From the NCBI RefSeq assembly GCF_004403185.1, contig NZ_SOHJ01000003.1:186001-250000 (forward strand): a stretch of 64,000 bases of DNA, in the 5' to 3' direction. The notes below the pieces were generated by a model. It was not told where the DNA came from and searched no databases. It saw only the letters and a list, made by a program, of their open reading frames with translations. The position numbers were made by a program, and so were the translations under genes. This DNA is from Cryobacterium suzukii. GTDB lineage: Bacteria > Actinomycetota > Actinomycetes > Actinomycetales > Microbacteriaceae. This document shows positions 35,293 through 45,022 of this stretch, one piece after another. Each line of letters starts with the position of its first letter. Positions within the stretch are counted from its first letter, which is position 1.

Positions 35293-35625
35293 ATGGCTCA
35301 GGATGCACAGATGCTCAAGGGAGTGCTCTCCCTCCTTCTCCTGCGCCTGGTCGGGGACCGCGACGACTACGGTTACGCTCTCGTCGTCCGCCTCCAAGGG
35401 GCCGGCTTTACAGAGCTGACCGAGGGCAGCGTGTATCCCGCACTGACACGCCTGGAATCAGCCGGACTGCTCGATTCGCGCCTCGTGCGCTCGACAACCG
35501 GGCCGGCACGAAAGTACTACAACGTCACCACAGCAGGCCAGTCAGAAGCAGCTCGCGCACTCGACGCATGGGTCACCCTCATCGCCAACGTTGATCGTGT
35601 ACTGAAGGTAAGGAATCCCTCATGA
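35293..35625 (+). CDS. PadR family transcriptional regulator
   Basis: This 110-residue winged-helix protein has LKGVLSLLLLRLVGDRDDYGYALV, LTEGSVYPALTRLESAGLLDS and GPARKYYNVTTAG, all PadR hallmarks. ATG 35293 is the start of the conserved part; the ribosome site is weak. Its stop overlaps the next start (ATGA), a common PadR plus membrane-protein pair. Confidence 0.92.
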   Translation: MAQDAQMLKGVLSLLLLRLVGDRDDYGYALVVRLQGAGFTELTEGSVYPALTRLESAGLLDSRLVRSTTGPARKYYNVTTAGQSEAARALDAWVTLIANVDRVLKVRNPS

Positions 35626-36143
35626 ACGTCTTAGACCGCGCCCGCATCGCTAACGCGACCTTCTCCTACGACATGTGGCTCGACCTGCGTGGCGTGCCGG
35701 GCAGGCGACGACGCGATCTGAGGCGCGAACTGCGAGCCAACCTCGGCGACGCGACCTCACTCGTCGGTTCGCGCAATGCCGTGCGCGGCCTGGGCAGCAC
35801 ACGAGAGATGGCCGCTGCCGCCGACGTCGCAGACCCAACGCGCCCGCATTGGGCAGTCGGATTCGGGGTGGGCTGCAGCCTCTTGGCAATCTCATTGATC
35901 GCCGAGCTGCTCGCGACGCTGAGCTGGCTCGACGGTGCCATCGCGGCAGCGCCCGAGAATCGAGTTTCCGGGGCAATGACGTTCTTCCCAGGTTCGAATC
36001 TCGCCTACAGCCCCTCTGCCAGTGGTTTCAACGTGTCGATCAACCTTGGCTGGGTATGCCTGCTCATCGGTCTGATTGCCTTCGTCCTTGCCGCCCGGCC
36101 GTGGCGACTCCTCATTCACCCTGCCGCATCGCGGTCGCATTAG
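35622..36143 (+). CDS. membrane protein partner of PadR (HAAS/DUF1700-like)
   Basis: This 173-residue protein has a charged N-terminal helical region (about 1-70, with RRRRDLRRELRANL) resembling the HAAS domain linked to PadR regulators. Two hydrophobic segments follow, at about 74-97 and 143-160. It is translationally coupled to the PadR gene. The role is unknown; such pairs often respond to envelope stress. Confidence 0.7.
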   Translation: MNVLDRARIANATFSYDMWLDLRGVPGRRRRDLRRELRANLGDATSLVGSRNAVRGLGSTREMAAAADVADPTRPHWAVGFGVGCSLLAISLIAELLATLSWLDGAIAAAPENRVSGAMTFFPGSNLAYSPSASGFNVSINLGWVCLLIGLIAFVLAARPWRLLIHPAASRSH

Positions 36144-36213
36144 AGACCTCAATCCCAACGTTCACGACCGGCGATCTGTTCACGAGAGTGGGATCCGTTC
36201 TTTGTAGGAGCGG

Positions 36214-37173
36214 CTACACCGGCGCGAGAGGCTCGAACGGGCGCGGCGGCTCGAGCGGGTCGGATTCGGTGGGCTTGGCAACCTTGCTCACCGCTCGGTC
36301 GAGGGCTCTGCGCACCACGACCACGCCCGGGCGCTGCGCACTCGACCGGCGAGCGGCCGAAAACAGGGTGCGGTGTGGTGTGCCAGGCAGATCGTGCAGC
36401 TGCACGGCCGGCATGCGACCGGCCCAGACCAAATCGGGCAGAATCCCGACGGCATTGCCCGATTCAATCAAGCGGATATGTGCGATCAGGTCGGCGGTCT
36501 CAAACCGAACGTCAGGTTCGAAACCGGCCGAACGGCACAGCTGCGTGGCCCACTGGCGCGAGGCCGTGCCGACCGGTTCCATCACCCAGGGCAGGCCGGC
36601 GGTGTCCTCGAGCGTGTCCGCGCTGACGCGCGAGTTCTCCGCTGGAGGCACCGCGAGCCGCAATGCATCCGTCGCGAGATTGACCCGGTCCAGGTCGGGC
36701 CAGTGTGCTCGGGTGTGGCCGGGATACTGCTCGGCCAGCACGAGGTCGAAGTCCCGGGCGGCGACCTCGAACAGGCCGCGCTCCGGTTCACGCTCGGTCA
36801 CCTCTACCCGCAACGCCGGGTACTCCTCGGCGAGAAAGGTGAGCGCCCGCGGAATCACGGCGAGGGCCGCCGACTGGAACACGGCCACCCGCACGGTGCC
36901 AGACACTGTCGTCGTGCTGGCGCGCAGGTCGGCCTCTGCGAGCTCGAGCCGCTCCAGCAAATGCGTGGTGTGCTCGACCAGGATCTCAGCCTGCGGGGTG
37001 AGCTGCACCCGGCGGCCAACTTTCTTGAGCAGCACCACGCCGGCCTCTTTCTCGAGCAGCGCGAGCTGTTGCGACACCGCGGACGGGCTGTACGCGAGGG
37101 CTGCGGCGACCCCGGCCAGGGTGCCGCGAATCTTCAGTTCACGCAGCAGCCTCAGCCGCCTGACATCCAGCAT
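36214..37173 (-). CDS. LysR family transcriptional regulator, probably of putA
   Basis: The 319-residue protein has the N-terminal LysR helix-turn-helix (LRELKIRGTLAGVAAALAYS, then SAVSQQLALLEKEAG) and a substrate-binding C-terminal domain with GTVRVAVFQSAALAVIPRAL. It is divergent from putA across a 151-base AT-rich gap, so it likely activates putA with proline or a derivative as ligand. This is inferred from context. Confidence 0.88.
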   Translation of the reverse strand: MLDVRRLRLLRELKIRGTLAGVAAALAYSPSAVSQQLALLEKEAGVVLLKKVGRRVQLTPQAEILVEHTTHLLERLELAEADLRASTTTVSGTVRVAVFQSAALAVIPRALTFLAEEYPALRVEVTEREPERGLFEVAARDFDLVLAEQYPGHTRAHWPDLDRVNLATDALRLAVPPAENSRVSADTLEDTAGLPWVMEPVGTASRQWATQLCRSAGFEPDVRFETADLIAHIRLIESGNAVGILPDLVWAGRMPAVQLHDLPGTPHRTLFSAARRSSAQRPGVVVVRRALDRAVSKVAKPTESDPLEPPRPFEPLAPV

Positions 37174-37324
37174 TTGCTACTCCCTACACCCATCAGCCCA
37201 CCGAAAACCAAATCATTAGAAATTGTAACGAATACCGTGCATAAACAATTGCTTTTGCTAAATATAGGCTGGTCGCAGACTTGAAACACCAGAGCACCCC
37301 ATCCGCGAACGAAAGACTAGTCTC
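37174..37324. promoter_or_regulatory. AT-rich LysR-putA divergent promoter region
   Basis: The centre (about 37205-37265) is far richer in A and T than its surroundings, containing AAATTGTAACG and AAACAATTGC. An ATTGT/ACAAT inverted pair here is compatible with a LysR T-N11-A-type site. No gene is present. Confidence 0.55.
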
Positions 37325-40300
37325 GTGACCATGACCAACGCCTCCACCCGCCCCGCCAACGAGGATTTCAGTACGGAGGTCGTTGCGCTCGTAAAGAAAT
37401 GGCTCGACGAAAGCGCCACCATCCCAGCGGATGCCGCGGCCGAGCGGCTCGCCGGCGTGCTGAAAGACCCGAACGGCCTCGACTTCACTGTCGGATTCGT
37501 GGACGGCGTCATGCGCCCCGAAGACAAGATGGTCGCCGGCTACAGCCTGCAAAAAGTGGCCAGGAAGGCACCCGGTTTTCTGCCGGTGCCCATGCGCGCA
37601 GCCATCGGGCTCGGCGGCATTCTCGGTCCGGTGTTGCCCTGGGTAGTCATCCCCGCCGCCCGCACGGTGCTTCGACAAATGGTCGGCCACCTCGTCGTCG
37701 ACGCCACCCCCGACAAGTTGGGGCCCGCGCTGGCCCATCTGAAAGAGGGTGGCAACCGCCTCAACATCAACCTGCTCGGCGAATCGGTGCTCGGCGAGAA
37801 GGAAGCGCTCGAACGCCTTGAGGGCACCAAACGCATCCTTGAACGCCCGGACGTGGACTACGTCTCGATCAAGGTGTCATCTATCGCCAGCCAGCTGTCG
37901 ATGTGGGCCTTTGACGAGACTGTCGCCCGGGTGATCGAACGGCTGACACCGCTGTTTGAGTTCGCCGCGGCATCCGCTACCCCAAAATTCATCAACCTTG
38001 ACATGGAGGAGTACCGCGACCTCGACCTCACCATCGCGGTGTTCGAGGGCCTGCTCGACCAGCCGCAGCTCGCCCAACTCGAAGCCGGCATCGTGCTGCA
38101 GGCCTACCTGCCCGACGCACTCAGCGCCATCCAGGGCCTGACCCACTGGGCCCAGAACCGCCGCGCGGCCGGGGGAGCTGCGATCAAGGTGCGCCTCGTC
38201 AAGGGCGCCAACCTCGCCATGGAACACGTCGACGCCGCCGTACACGACTGGCCGCTTGCCACGTTCGGGGCCAAGCAGGATAGCGACACCAACTACAAGC
38301 GGGTGCTCAACTGGGCGCTCACCCCGCAGAATACCGACGCCGTCAAGCTCGGCATCGCCGGCCACAACCTGTTCGACGTGGCTTGGGCGCACCTGCTCAG
38401 CGTCGCCCGTGGCGTCGATGATCGGGTCGATTTCGAGATGCTGCTTGGCATGGCCACCGGCCAGGCCCAAGCCGTGCGGCAGGACGTCGGGCAGTTGCTG
38501 CTCTATACCCCCGTCGTCGACCCCTCACACTTCGACGTGGCGATCAGCTACCTCATTCGCCGCCTCGAAGAAAACGCGAGCCAGGAGAACTTCATGTCGG
38601 CCGTGTTCGAGCTGACCAGCAGCCCGGAGCTGTTCAACCGCGAGAAGGCCCGTTTTCAGGCCTCCCTCGACGCGCTCGATGATCGGGTTCCTGCGCCCAA
38701 CCGCGTGCAGGATCGCTCGAGCAGCTATGACCTCGATCGCCTCGCCGCTGCCCTCCCGGATGCCCGCAGCCAGGGCATCGAGACCGCCCCCGATGCCGAC
38801 CCGCAGCTGACCGAAGCCCTGCTCGGCATCACCCGCGGCTCGGTGCCGGCGCACTCGAGCTTCCGCAATGAGCCGGACACCGACCCGTCGCTGCCGGCCA
38901 ACCGGGCCTGGGGCCGGCGCATCCTGGCCCGCGCTGACGCATCCGTTCTCGGCACCGAGACCATCGAGGCCGCCGCCGTTCCCGACGAGGCCGCGCTCAA
39001 CACGATCATCGACGGCGTGCTGACCGCCGGAGCCGCCTGGGGGCAGAAAACCGGCGCCGAACGCGCTGCCGTGCTGCACCGCGCCGGACTCGCGCTCGCC
39101 GCCAACCGCGATCGCCTGATCGAGGTCATGGCGAGCGAGTGCGGCAAGACCATTACAGAGGGTGACGCCGAGGTGAGCGAAGCCATCGACTTCGCCAACT
39201 ATTATGCCGAACGAGCCAAGGACCTCGACCGCGTGCAGGGCGCCATCTTCGTGCCCTCCAAACTCATCGTGGTCACACCGCCGTGGAACTTCCCGACCGC
39301 CATCCCGGCCGGTGGCATGCTCGCCGCCCTCGCCTCCGGTGCTGGCGTCGTCGTCAAGCCCGCGACCGTAGCCCAGCGCACCGGCGCCGTCGTTGTCGAG
39401 GCGCTGTGGGAGGCGGGCATTCCGCGCGAGCTGCTCGCGCTCGTCAACCTGCCTGACCGGGACCTCGGAGCCAAGCTCATCGCGCACCCCGCGGTCGACC
39501 GGGTCATTCTCACCGGCGGCTACGAGACGGCCGAGCTGTTTCGCTCCTTCCGCCACGACCTTCCGCTGCTCGCCGAAACGAGCGGCAAGAACGCCATCAT
39601 CGTCACCCCCTCGGCCGACTTCGACCTGGCCGCCGCTGACGTCATCAAGAGTGCTTTCGGCCACGCCGGCCAGAAGTGCTCGGCCGCCAGCCTCGTGATC
39701 CTGGTCGGATCGGTCGCAAAATCGGAGAGGTTCCTCGGCCAGCTGGTCGATGCCGCTACCTCGATCAAGGTCGGACCGGCCAGCGATCCGGTCACTCAGA
39801 TGGGCCCGATCATGTCGCCGGCCGACGGCAAACTGCTGCACGCGCTGACCACTCTCGGTGCTGAAGAGAAGTGGCTGGTCGAGCCGAAGCAGCTCGATGA
39901 GACCGGTAAGCTCTGGTCGCCTGGAATCCGCACCGGCGTCGCGCCCGGATCGTATTTTCACCTCACCGAGTTTTTCGGCCCGGTGCTCGGCGTGATGCAC
40001 GCGCGCAATCTGGAAGAAGCCATCCGCTTTCAAAATGCCGTCGACTATGGCTTGACCACTGGGCTGCACTCGCTCGACGCCGACGAACTCGCCGTCTGGG
40101 TCGACTCTGTTGAGGCCGGCAACCTGTACGTCAACCGCGGCATCACCGGCGCCATTGTGCAGCGCCAGCCGTTCGGTGGCTGGAAGCGCTCCGCCGTGGG
40201 CGCGGGCACCAAGGCCGGCGGACCGAACTATCTCCTCGGCCTCGGCAGCTGGGTCAACGAACCGGGCCGCAATAGCTCGACGCTGCACCTGCGTGGTCTC

Positions 40301-40912
40301 GAGCAGCGCGTCACCGACATCATCGAGGCCAGCCAGCCCTTTCTCGACTACGCCGACTTCGACGTGCTGCGCCGCTCGGCGGTGAGTGACGCTTTGGCCT
40401 GGCGCGAGGAGTTTAACGTCGTGCGCGACGCGACCGATCTCGGGGTGGAGCGCAACCTGTTCCGCTACCGTGCGCTGCCGGTCACGGTGCGCCTGACGGA
40501 AACCGGCACGCTCGCCCAGCTGCTGCGCGTGATCGCCGCCGCGACCCTGTCAACGTCGCGCTTCGATGTGTCCAGCACCATCCCGGTGCCGCCCGCCGTG
40601 CGCAATATCCTTGCCGAGCGCGAGATCGTGGTTGTGGTCGAGAGCGACGAGGAGTGGCTCGCTCGGGCCCGTTCGGGCGAAATCACGGCCAGCCGCGTGC
40701 GCCTCATCGGCAGTGACCCGGTGCTGGGCGCGGCGGAGGCGGCATCCGCTCTGGCTGAGGCCATGAACGGCAGCCCGGACATTGCCGTGTATTCCAACGC
40801 GGTTACCCAGGCCGGCCGCATCGAGGTGCTTCCGTTCCTGCGCGAACAGGCCATCTCGATCACCGCGCACCGGTTTGGCAACCCGAGCACGCTTTCGGAG
40901 GGCGTGATCTAA
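37325..40912 (+). CDS. putA: bifunctional proline dehydrogenase / delta-1-pyrroline-5-carboxylate dehydrogenase
   Basis: This 1195-residue two-domain enzyme has a proline dehydrogenase barrel at about 20-440 (DYVSIKVSSIASQ, KFINLDMEEYRDLDLT, AIKVRLVKGANLAMEHVDA). The P5C dehydrogenase is at about 540-980, with TPPWNFPTAIPAGG, ILTGGYETAELF, LAETSGKNAII and catalytic Cys about 785 in HAGQKCSAASL. An additional C-terminal part of about 190 residues follows, and no ribbon-helix-helix domain is present. It oxidises proline to glutamate. GTG 37325 or ATG 37331 starts it. Confidence 0.96.
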   Translation: MTMTNASTRPANEDFSTEVVALVKKWLDESATIPADAAAERLAGVLKDPNGLDFTVGFVDGVMRPEDKMVAGYSLQKVARKAPGFLPVPMRAAIGLGGILGPVLPWVVIPAARTVLRQMVGHLVVDATPDKLGPALAHLKEGGNRLNINLLGESVLGEKEALERLEGTKRILERPDVDYVSIKVSSIASQLSMWAFDETVARVIERLTPLFEFAAASATPKFINLDMEEYRDLDLTIAVFEGLLDQPQLAQLEAGIVLQAYLPDALSAIQGLTHWAQNRRAAGGAAIKVRLVKGANLAMEHVDAAVHDWPLATFGAKQDSDTNYKRVLNWALTPQNTDAVKLGIAGHNLFDVAWAHLLSVARGVDDRVDFEMLLGMATGQAQAVRQDVGQLLLYTPVVDPSHFDVAISYLIRRLEENASQENFMSAVFELTSSPELFNREKARFQASLDALDDRVPAPNRVQDRSSSYDLDRLAAALPDARSQGIETAPDADPQLTEALLGITRGSVPAHSSFRNEPDTDPSLPANRAWGRRILARADASVLGTETIEAAAVPDEAALNTIIDGVLTAGAAWGQKTGAERAAVLHRAGLALAANRDRLIEVMASECGKTITEGDAEVSEAIDFANYYAERAKDLDRVQGAIFVPSKLIVVTPPWNFPTAIPAGGMLAALASGAGVVVKPATVAQRTGAVVVEALWEAGIPRELLALVNLPDRDLGAKLIAHPAVDRVILTGGYETAELFRSFRHDLPLLAETSGKNAIIVTPSADFDLAAADVIKSAFGHAGQKCSAASLVILVGSVAKSERFLGQLVDAATSIKVGPASDPVTQMGPIMSPADGKLLHALTTLGAEEKWLVEPKQLDETGKLWSPGIRTGVAPGSYFHLTEFFGPVLGVMHARNLEEAIRFQNAVDYGLTTGLHSLDADELAVWVDSVEAGNLYVNRGITGAIVQRQPFGGWKRSAVGAGTKAGGPNYLLGLGSWVNEPGRNSSTLHLRGLEQRVTDIIEASQPFLDYADFDVLRRSAVSDALAWREEFNVVRDATDLGVERNLFRYRALPVTVRLTETGTLAQLLRVIAAATLSTSRFDVSSTIPVPPAVRNILAEREIVVVVESDEEWLARARSGEITASRVRLIGSDPVLGAAEAASALAEAMNGSPDIAVYSNAVTQAGRIEVLPFLREQAISITAHRFGNPSTLSEGVI

Positions 40913-40918
40913 CGAACG

Positions 40919-40947
40919 GCCTGTGCGCCTCGACGGGGCGCACAGGC
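40919..40947 (+). terminator. terminator after putA
   Basis: Arms GCCTGTGCGCC (40919-40929) and GGCGCACAGGC (40937-40947) are exact complements over 11 bases with a seven-base loop, starting seven bases after the putA stop. Confidence 0.78.
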
Positions 40948-41033
40948 TACGTACGGTTGGCATTCAGTTTGATGGGGCAAACTCAAAGCGGACGTATGAT
41001 TACCGCTGTCCACAATTCGACAGGGGTTCACGC

Positions 41034-42056
41034 GTGAACGGAAATGCGACGACGACGCATCGAAACGTCGCCTTGTTGTCGGTAGCTAGTCTCCTGGCGC
41101 CCCTCATCACGACGTCCGAAGAAATCGACCGACGTTTGAAGCCTGTTTTGACACGCCTCAAGCTGCCCACCGGGCTGCTGCAGCGCGTGGCCGGTGTCTA
41201 CGAGCGACGCAACTGGGGCCCGAACGAGACCTTCGATGACGCCGCCGTCAAAGCCGGCAAGATCGCACTGCGCGAAGCCGGTATCCAGCCGAGCGACGTC
41301 GGCCTGCTCATCAACACGTCGGTCACCCGCAAACACCTTGAGCCCTCGGTCGCCGTGCGCATCCACCACGGACTCGGCCTGCCATCGTCGGCGATCAACT
41401 TCGATATTGCGAACGCCTGCCTGGGTTTCGTCAACGGCATGACCCTCGCAGCGCAGCTCATTGACTCCGGGCAGATCAAGTACGCGGTGATCATCGACGG
41501 CGAAGACGCCGACGAGATTCAGTCCAACACGATCGAGCGCCTCGGCCGCCCCGGCATCAAGCGCAAAGACTTCATGAGCGAGTTCGCGAGCCTCACCCTG
41601 GGTTCCGGCGCAGCCGCCGCAGTGCTGGGCCCGGCGGATGCCCACCCAGGTGGACACCGCATCCTCGGCGGTGTCACCCGCGCGGCAACCCAGTTCAACG
41701 ACCTGTGCGTCGGCAGTGTTGACGGCATGTTCACCGACGCGAAAGCGTTGCTTCGGGGCGGTATGGAACTCGTTGTTTCAGCCTGGACCGAAGCTAAACG
41801 GGACTGGAGCTGGTCAAACATGGATCGCTACATCCTGCATCAGGTCTCGAGCGTGCACACCAACGCCATCGTCAAGGCCACGGGGATGGACAAGACCAAG
41901 ATTCCGCTGACCTTTCCCACCCTCGGCAACGTCGGCCCGGCGTCGATTCCGATCACGCTCGCGCAGGAGGCATCGACGCTCCAGTCGGGCAACCGGGTGC
42001 TGCTCATGGGCGTCGGCTCTGGCCTGAACACCGCCATGATGGAACTCGTTTGGTGA
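41034..42056 (+). CDS. oleA: OleA: thiolase-superfamily acyl-CoA condensing enzyme of olefin biosynthesis
   Basis: This 340-residue KAS III-like protein has the nucleophile Cys about 129 in FDIANACLGFVNGM, LGSGAAAAVL, a His in MDRYILHQVSSVH and an Asn in TLGNVGPASIP. The FVNGM region and the following oleBC and oleD genes identify OleA rather than FabH. It condenses two fatty acyl-CoAs head-to-head to a 2-alkyl-3-ketoacid. GTG 41034 is preceded by CAGGGG. Confidence 0.9.
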   Translation: MNGNATTTHRNVALLSVASLLAPLITTSEEIDRRLKPVLTRLKLPTGLLQRVAGVYERRNWGPNETFDDAAVKAGKIALREAGIQPSDVGLLINTSVTRKHLEPSVAVRIHHGLGLPSSAINFDIANACLGFVNGMTLAAQLIDSGQIKYAVIIDGEDADEIQSNTIERLGRPGIKRKDFMSEFASLTLGSGAAAAVLGPADAHPGGHRILGGVTRAATQFNDLCVGSVDGMFTDAKALLRGGMELVVSAWTEAKRDWSWSNMDRYILHQVSSVHTNAIVKATGMDKTKIPLTFPTLGNVGPASIPITLAQEASTLQSGNRVLLMGVGSGLNTAMMELVW

Positions 42057-42088
42057 TGGTGGGTGTCCGACACCAACGTCGAATTCTG

Positions 42089-42187
42089 CGAGATGCCATC
42101 TTCGGCCTCATGAATTGTCCAAACGCCCACGAGATGCCACTTTCGGGCCCATGGGACGGTGCCAAGGGGGCCGAAAGTGGTTTCTCG
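42089..42187. repeat. small direct/inverted repeat cluster between oleA and oleBC
   Basis: CGAGATGCCATCTTCGG (42089-42105) recurs as CGAGATGCCACTTTCGG (42130-42146), and again inverted as CCGAAAGTGGTTTCTCG (42171-42187). The last two can pair over 15 of 17 positions. This looks like a REP-type intergenic element or a hairpin; it may also lower read-through into oleBC. Confidence 0.65.
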
Positions 42188-42201
42188 GGCCCAAGAGGAG
42201 T

Positions 42202-45012
42202 GTGACTGAAATCCGCGCAACCCCAGCTTCCCGACTTCCGCGTGCGGTTCCGGCCGCGGCGACCCTGCCTTCGTCTGGGCTGGCTGGGCTAAACCCAGAA
42301 TGGTCCAGCCTGGCCGAGGTCGCGGAGAGCGAAGATGCCGCTGTGACCCACGGCTGGCACCTGCTCGACAACGGCCCGGAGCTTGACGCGCTCGGCGTGA
42401 TTCCCGTCGGCACCATCCTGTGCGTGCACGGCAACCCCACCTGGTCCTACCTCTGGCGCGGCCTGCTCGCGTCGGCAACGGAGGCCGCAACGTCGGGCGC
42501 GCCGGCCTGGCGGGTGATCGCCGTCGACCAGCTCGACATGGGCTTCTCCGAGCGCACCGGGACATTTCGCCCCCTCGCCCGACGGGTGCAGGACCTCGGC
42601 GACCTGACCGACGCCCTCGGACTGGCCGGCCCGGTGATCACTCTCGGCCACGACTGGGGTGGCGTCGTCTCGCTCGGTTGGGCTGTCGACCATCCCGAAC
42701 TGCTGGCCGGCGTCATGCTGCTCAACACCGCTGTGCACCAGCCCGCTGGCGACCCAATTCCTGCACCGCTGCGGCTGGCCCTCGGGCGCGGGATACTCGG
42801 CCCGGCGACCGTGGCGACGCCGGCGTTCCTGGCCACAACGCTGGCCCTCGCGCATCCGCCGCTGTCGCAAGAGGTCAAGCGCGGCTACCAAGCGCCCTAC
42901 CTGACCAGCGCCCGCCGCAGCGGAATCGGCGGCTTCGTCGCCGACATTCCGGTCGCACTCGAGCACGAGAGTCGGCCCGAACTCGACCGCATCGCCGAGA
43001 GCGTACGCAAGCTCGCGGTGCCCACTCTGCTGCTCTGGGGTCCGCGCGACCCGATCTTCAGCGACCGCTACCTCGACGACCTGGTCGAACGGATGCCGCA
43101 CGCCCGCGTGCACCGGTTCGAGGGTGCTGGCCACCTGCTCGCCGAAGATGCGGACTACGCCGCCGCAGCGCTGCTCTGGTTGGGCGATGCTGTCGTGAGC
43201 TCTCCCCGCGATGTCACGGCACCGGTCGAGCCGAGCGAGACAGCCGTCTCGGGGAACCGTGCCGCGTGGGAAGCCGCGGGGACGCATCCGCTCTGGCATT
43301 ACCTCGACGAACTGCAGGACTCCGACGACACCGCCCTCGTCGACATGCTGCCGGCCCCGCGCACGGTCAGCTGGCGGCTGCTCTCTCAGCGCGTGCGGCA
43401 GATTGCCGCCGGACTCGTCCACATCGGCGTGAAACCCGGCGACCGAGTTTCGCTGCTCGTGCCGCCAAGCGCCGACCTCACTGCGGTGCTCTACGCCTGC
43501 GTGCGCATCGGTGCCATCGTTGTCGTAGCGGATGCCGGCCTCGGCCTGTCCGGCCTCACTCGTGCCGTTCGCGGCGCCCGCCCCGACTTCGTCATCGGGG
43601 CCGCTCCCGGCCTCCTGGCCGCCCGTGCGCTCGGTTGGCCAGGGCGTAAAATTTCGGTCGCGGGTTTTGTCGCCCCGATGGCCCGACTGATCGGCGTCGA
43701 GCACACCCTCGCCGAGTTGATCAGCCTGGGCCAGGCCCGACTCAGCGCCGGCGATGGGCTTCCGCCGGAGCCCGCACCGACCGATGCCGCCGCGGTATTG
43801 TTCACGTCCGGTTCGACGGGCCCGGCCAAGGGGGTCGTCTACACGCACGGTCAGCTCTCCGCGGTGAGCCGCGCGCTCTATCTGCAGTACGGCGTCGGCG
43901 TCGGCACCGGCCTCGTTGCCGGATTCGCCCCGTTCGCGCTGCTCGGACCGGCCCTCGGTGCCCGCTCCGTCACGCCCGATATGGACGTCACCGCGCCGAA
44001 GACCCTCACCGCCAGCGCGGTCGCAGCCGCCGTCGCCGCCATCGATGCGACGGTGGTCTTTCTCTCCCCGGCCGCCCTCGTAAACGTCGTCGCGACCGCC
44101 TCTGCGCTCACGCCCGTCGACCACGCCGCCCTCGCCGGGGTGCAGCGTTTTCTCTCGGCTGGCGCGCCGATCTCCGAGAGCCTGCTCGCCCAGGCCGCGG
44201 CGCTCATGCCGGAAGCGACCGCGCACACGCCGTACGGTATGACCGAGGGCCTGCTCATGGCCGACATCACGCTCGAGGGCATCCGAGCCGCGGCCGCGAG
44301 TGTCGCACCGTTGACGACGGTGCCTGCCGTGGCGCACGACGGCGAGTCGGTCCCGGCGCCGCCCGACACTGCGACTCCGACGGCGAACGCGGCAGGGGGC
44401 GTCTGTGTCGGCCGGTCGACCGCGACCACGCGCATCCGCATCAGCGCGCTCGACGCGAGTGGGGCATCCGTTGGTGAGCTGACGGAGGAAGCAGACGTGA
44501 CCGGCGAAATCGTGGTGTCGGCACCACACGTCAAGGACCGCTACGACCGCCTCTGGCTCACCGAGCGGGCCTCGCGGCGCGGCGCGGTTGCCGGCGAACG
44601 CTGGCACCGCACGGGCGACGTCGGCCACCTCGACAGCGCTGGCCGCCTCTGGGTCGAGGGGCGTATGCCGCACGTCATCGTGACGGCCGACGGCGTGGTC
44701 ACCCCGGTCGGCCCGGAGCAGCGCATTGAAACCCTGCCCGACGTTTTTCGTGCGGCCTTCGTCGGCGTCGGCCCACTCGGCACTCAGCAGCAGGTCGCCG
44801 TGCTCGAAACCGTGCCACGAGCCCGCCGGGTGCACCGGGCCCCCGAGGAGCTCGCCGCCGCCGTGCGCTCGATGGTCGGCACACCGGTCGCCGCAGTGCT
44901 CGTGGTTCCGGGCCTCCCGACCGATATCCGGCACAACTCCAAGATCGACCGCGGCCGGTTGTCGCGCTGGGCCACCGGCATCCTCTCTGGTGGTCGCTGG
45001 ACTAAGCCATGA
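42202..45012 (+). CDS. oleBC: OleBC fusion: beta-lactone decarboxylase (OleB) plus beta-lactone synthetase (OleC)
   Basis: The protein has about 936 residues. Residues 60-340 are an alpha/beta hydrolase of the haloalkane-dehalogenase-like OleB group (CVHGNPTWSYLW, nucleophile Asp about 151 in GHDWGGVVS, His in GAGHLLAED). Residues 365-930 are an AMP-forming-superfamily OleC with LFTSGSTGPAKGV (about 534) and HTPYGMTEGLL. OleC closes the 3-hydroxy acid to a beta-lactone and OleB releases CO2 to give the alkene. The fused form is known from actinobacteria. The start is uncertain: GTG 42202 has GAGGAG only one base away. Confidence 0.9.
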   Translation: MTEIRATPASRLPRAVPAAATLPSSGLAGLNPEWSSLAEVAESEDAAVTHGWHLLDNGPELDALGVIPVGTILCVHGNPTWSYLWRGLLASATEAATSGAPAWRVIAVDQLDMGFSERTGTFRPLARRVQDLGDLTDALGLAGPVITLGHDWGGVVSLGWAVDHPELLAGVMLLNTAVHQPAGDPIPAPLRLALGRGILGPATVATPAFLATTLALAHPPLSQEVKRGYQAPYLTSARRSGIGGFVADIPVALEHESRPELDRIAESVRKLAVPTLLLWGPRDPIFSDRYLDDLVERMPHARVHRFEGAGHLLAEDADYAAAALLWLGDAVVSSPRDVTAPVEPSETAVSGNRAAWEAAGTHPLWHYLDELQDSDDTALVDMLPAPRTVSWRLLSQRVRQIAAGLVHIGVKPGDRVSLLVPPSADLTAVLYACVRIGAIVVVADAGLGLSGLTRAVRGARPDFVIGAAPGLLAARALGWPGRKISVAGFVAPMARLIGVEHTLAELISLGQARLSAGDGLPPEPAPTDAAAVLFTSGSTGPAKGVVYTHGQLSAVSRALYLQYGVGVGTGLVAGFAPFALLGPALGARSVTPDMDVTAPKTLTASAVAAAVAAIDATVVFLSPAALVNVVATASALTPVDHAALAGVQRFLSAGAPISESLLAQAAALMPEATAHTPYGMTEGLLMADITLEGIRAAAASVAPLTTVPAVAHDGESVPAPPDTATPTANAAGGVCVGRSTATTRIRISALDASGASVGELTEEADVTGEIVVSAPHVKDRYDRLWLTERASRRGAVAGERWHRTGDVGHLDSAGRLWVEGRMPHVIVTADGVVTPVGPEQRIETLPDVFRAAFVGVGPLGTQQQVAVLETVPRARRVHRAPEELAAAVRSMVGTPVAAVLVVPGLPTDIRHNSKIDRGRLSRWATGILSGGRWTKP

Positions 45013-45022
45013 GGGGCGCGCC

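Noticed and set aside
38525..40288. Minus-strand open frame of 587 codons inside putA
   Set aside because: It is a shadow of the P5C dehydrogenase domain; no motif, no ribosome site and no promoter gap.
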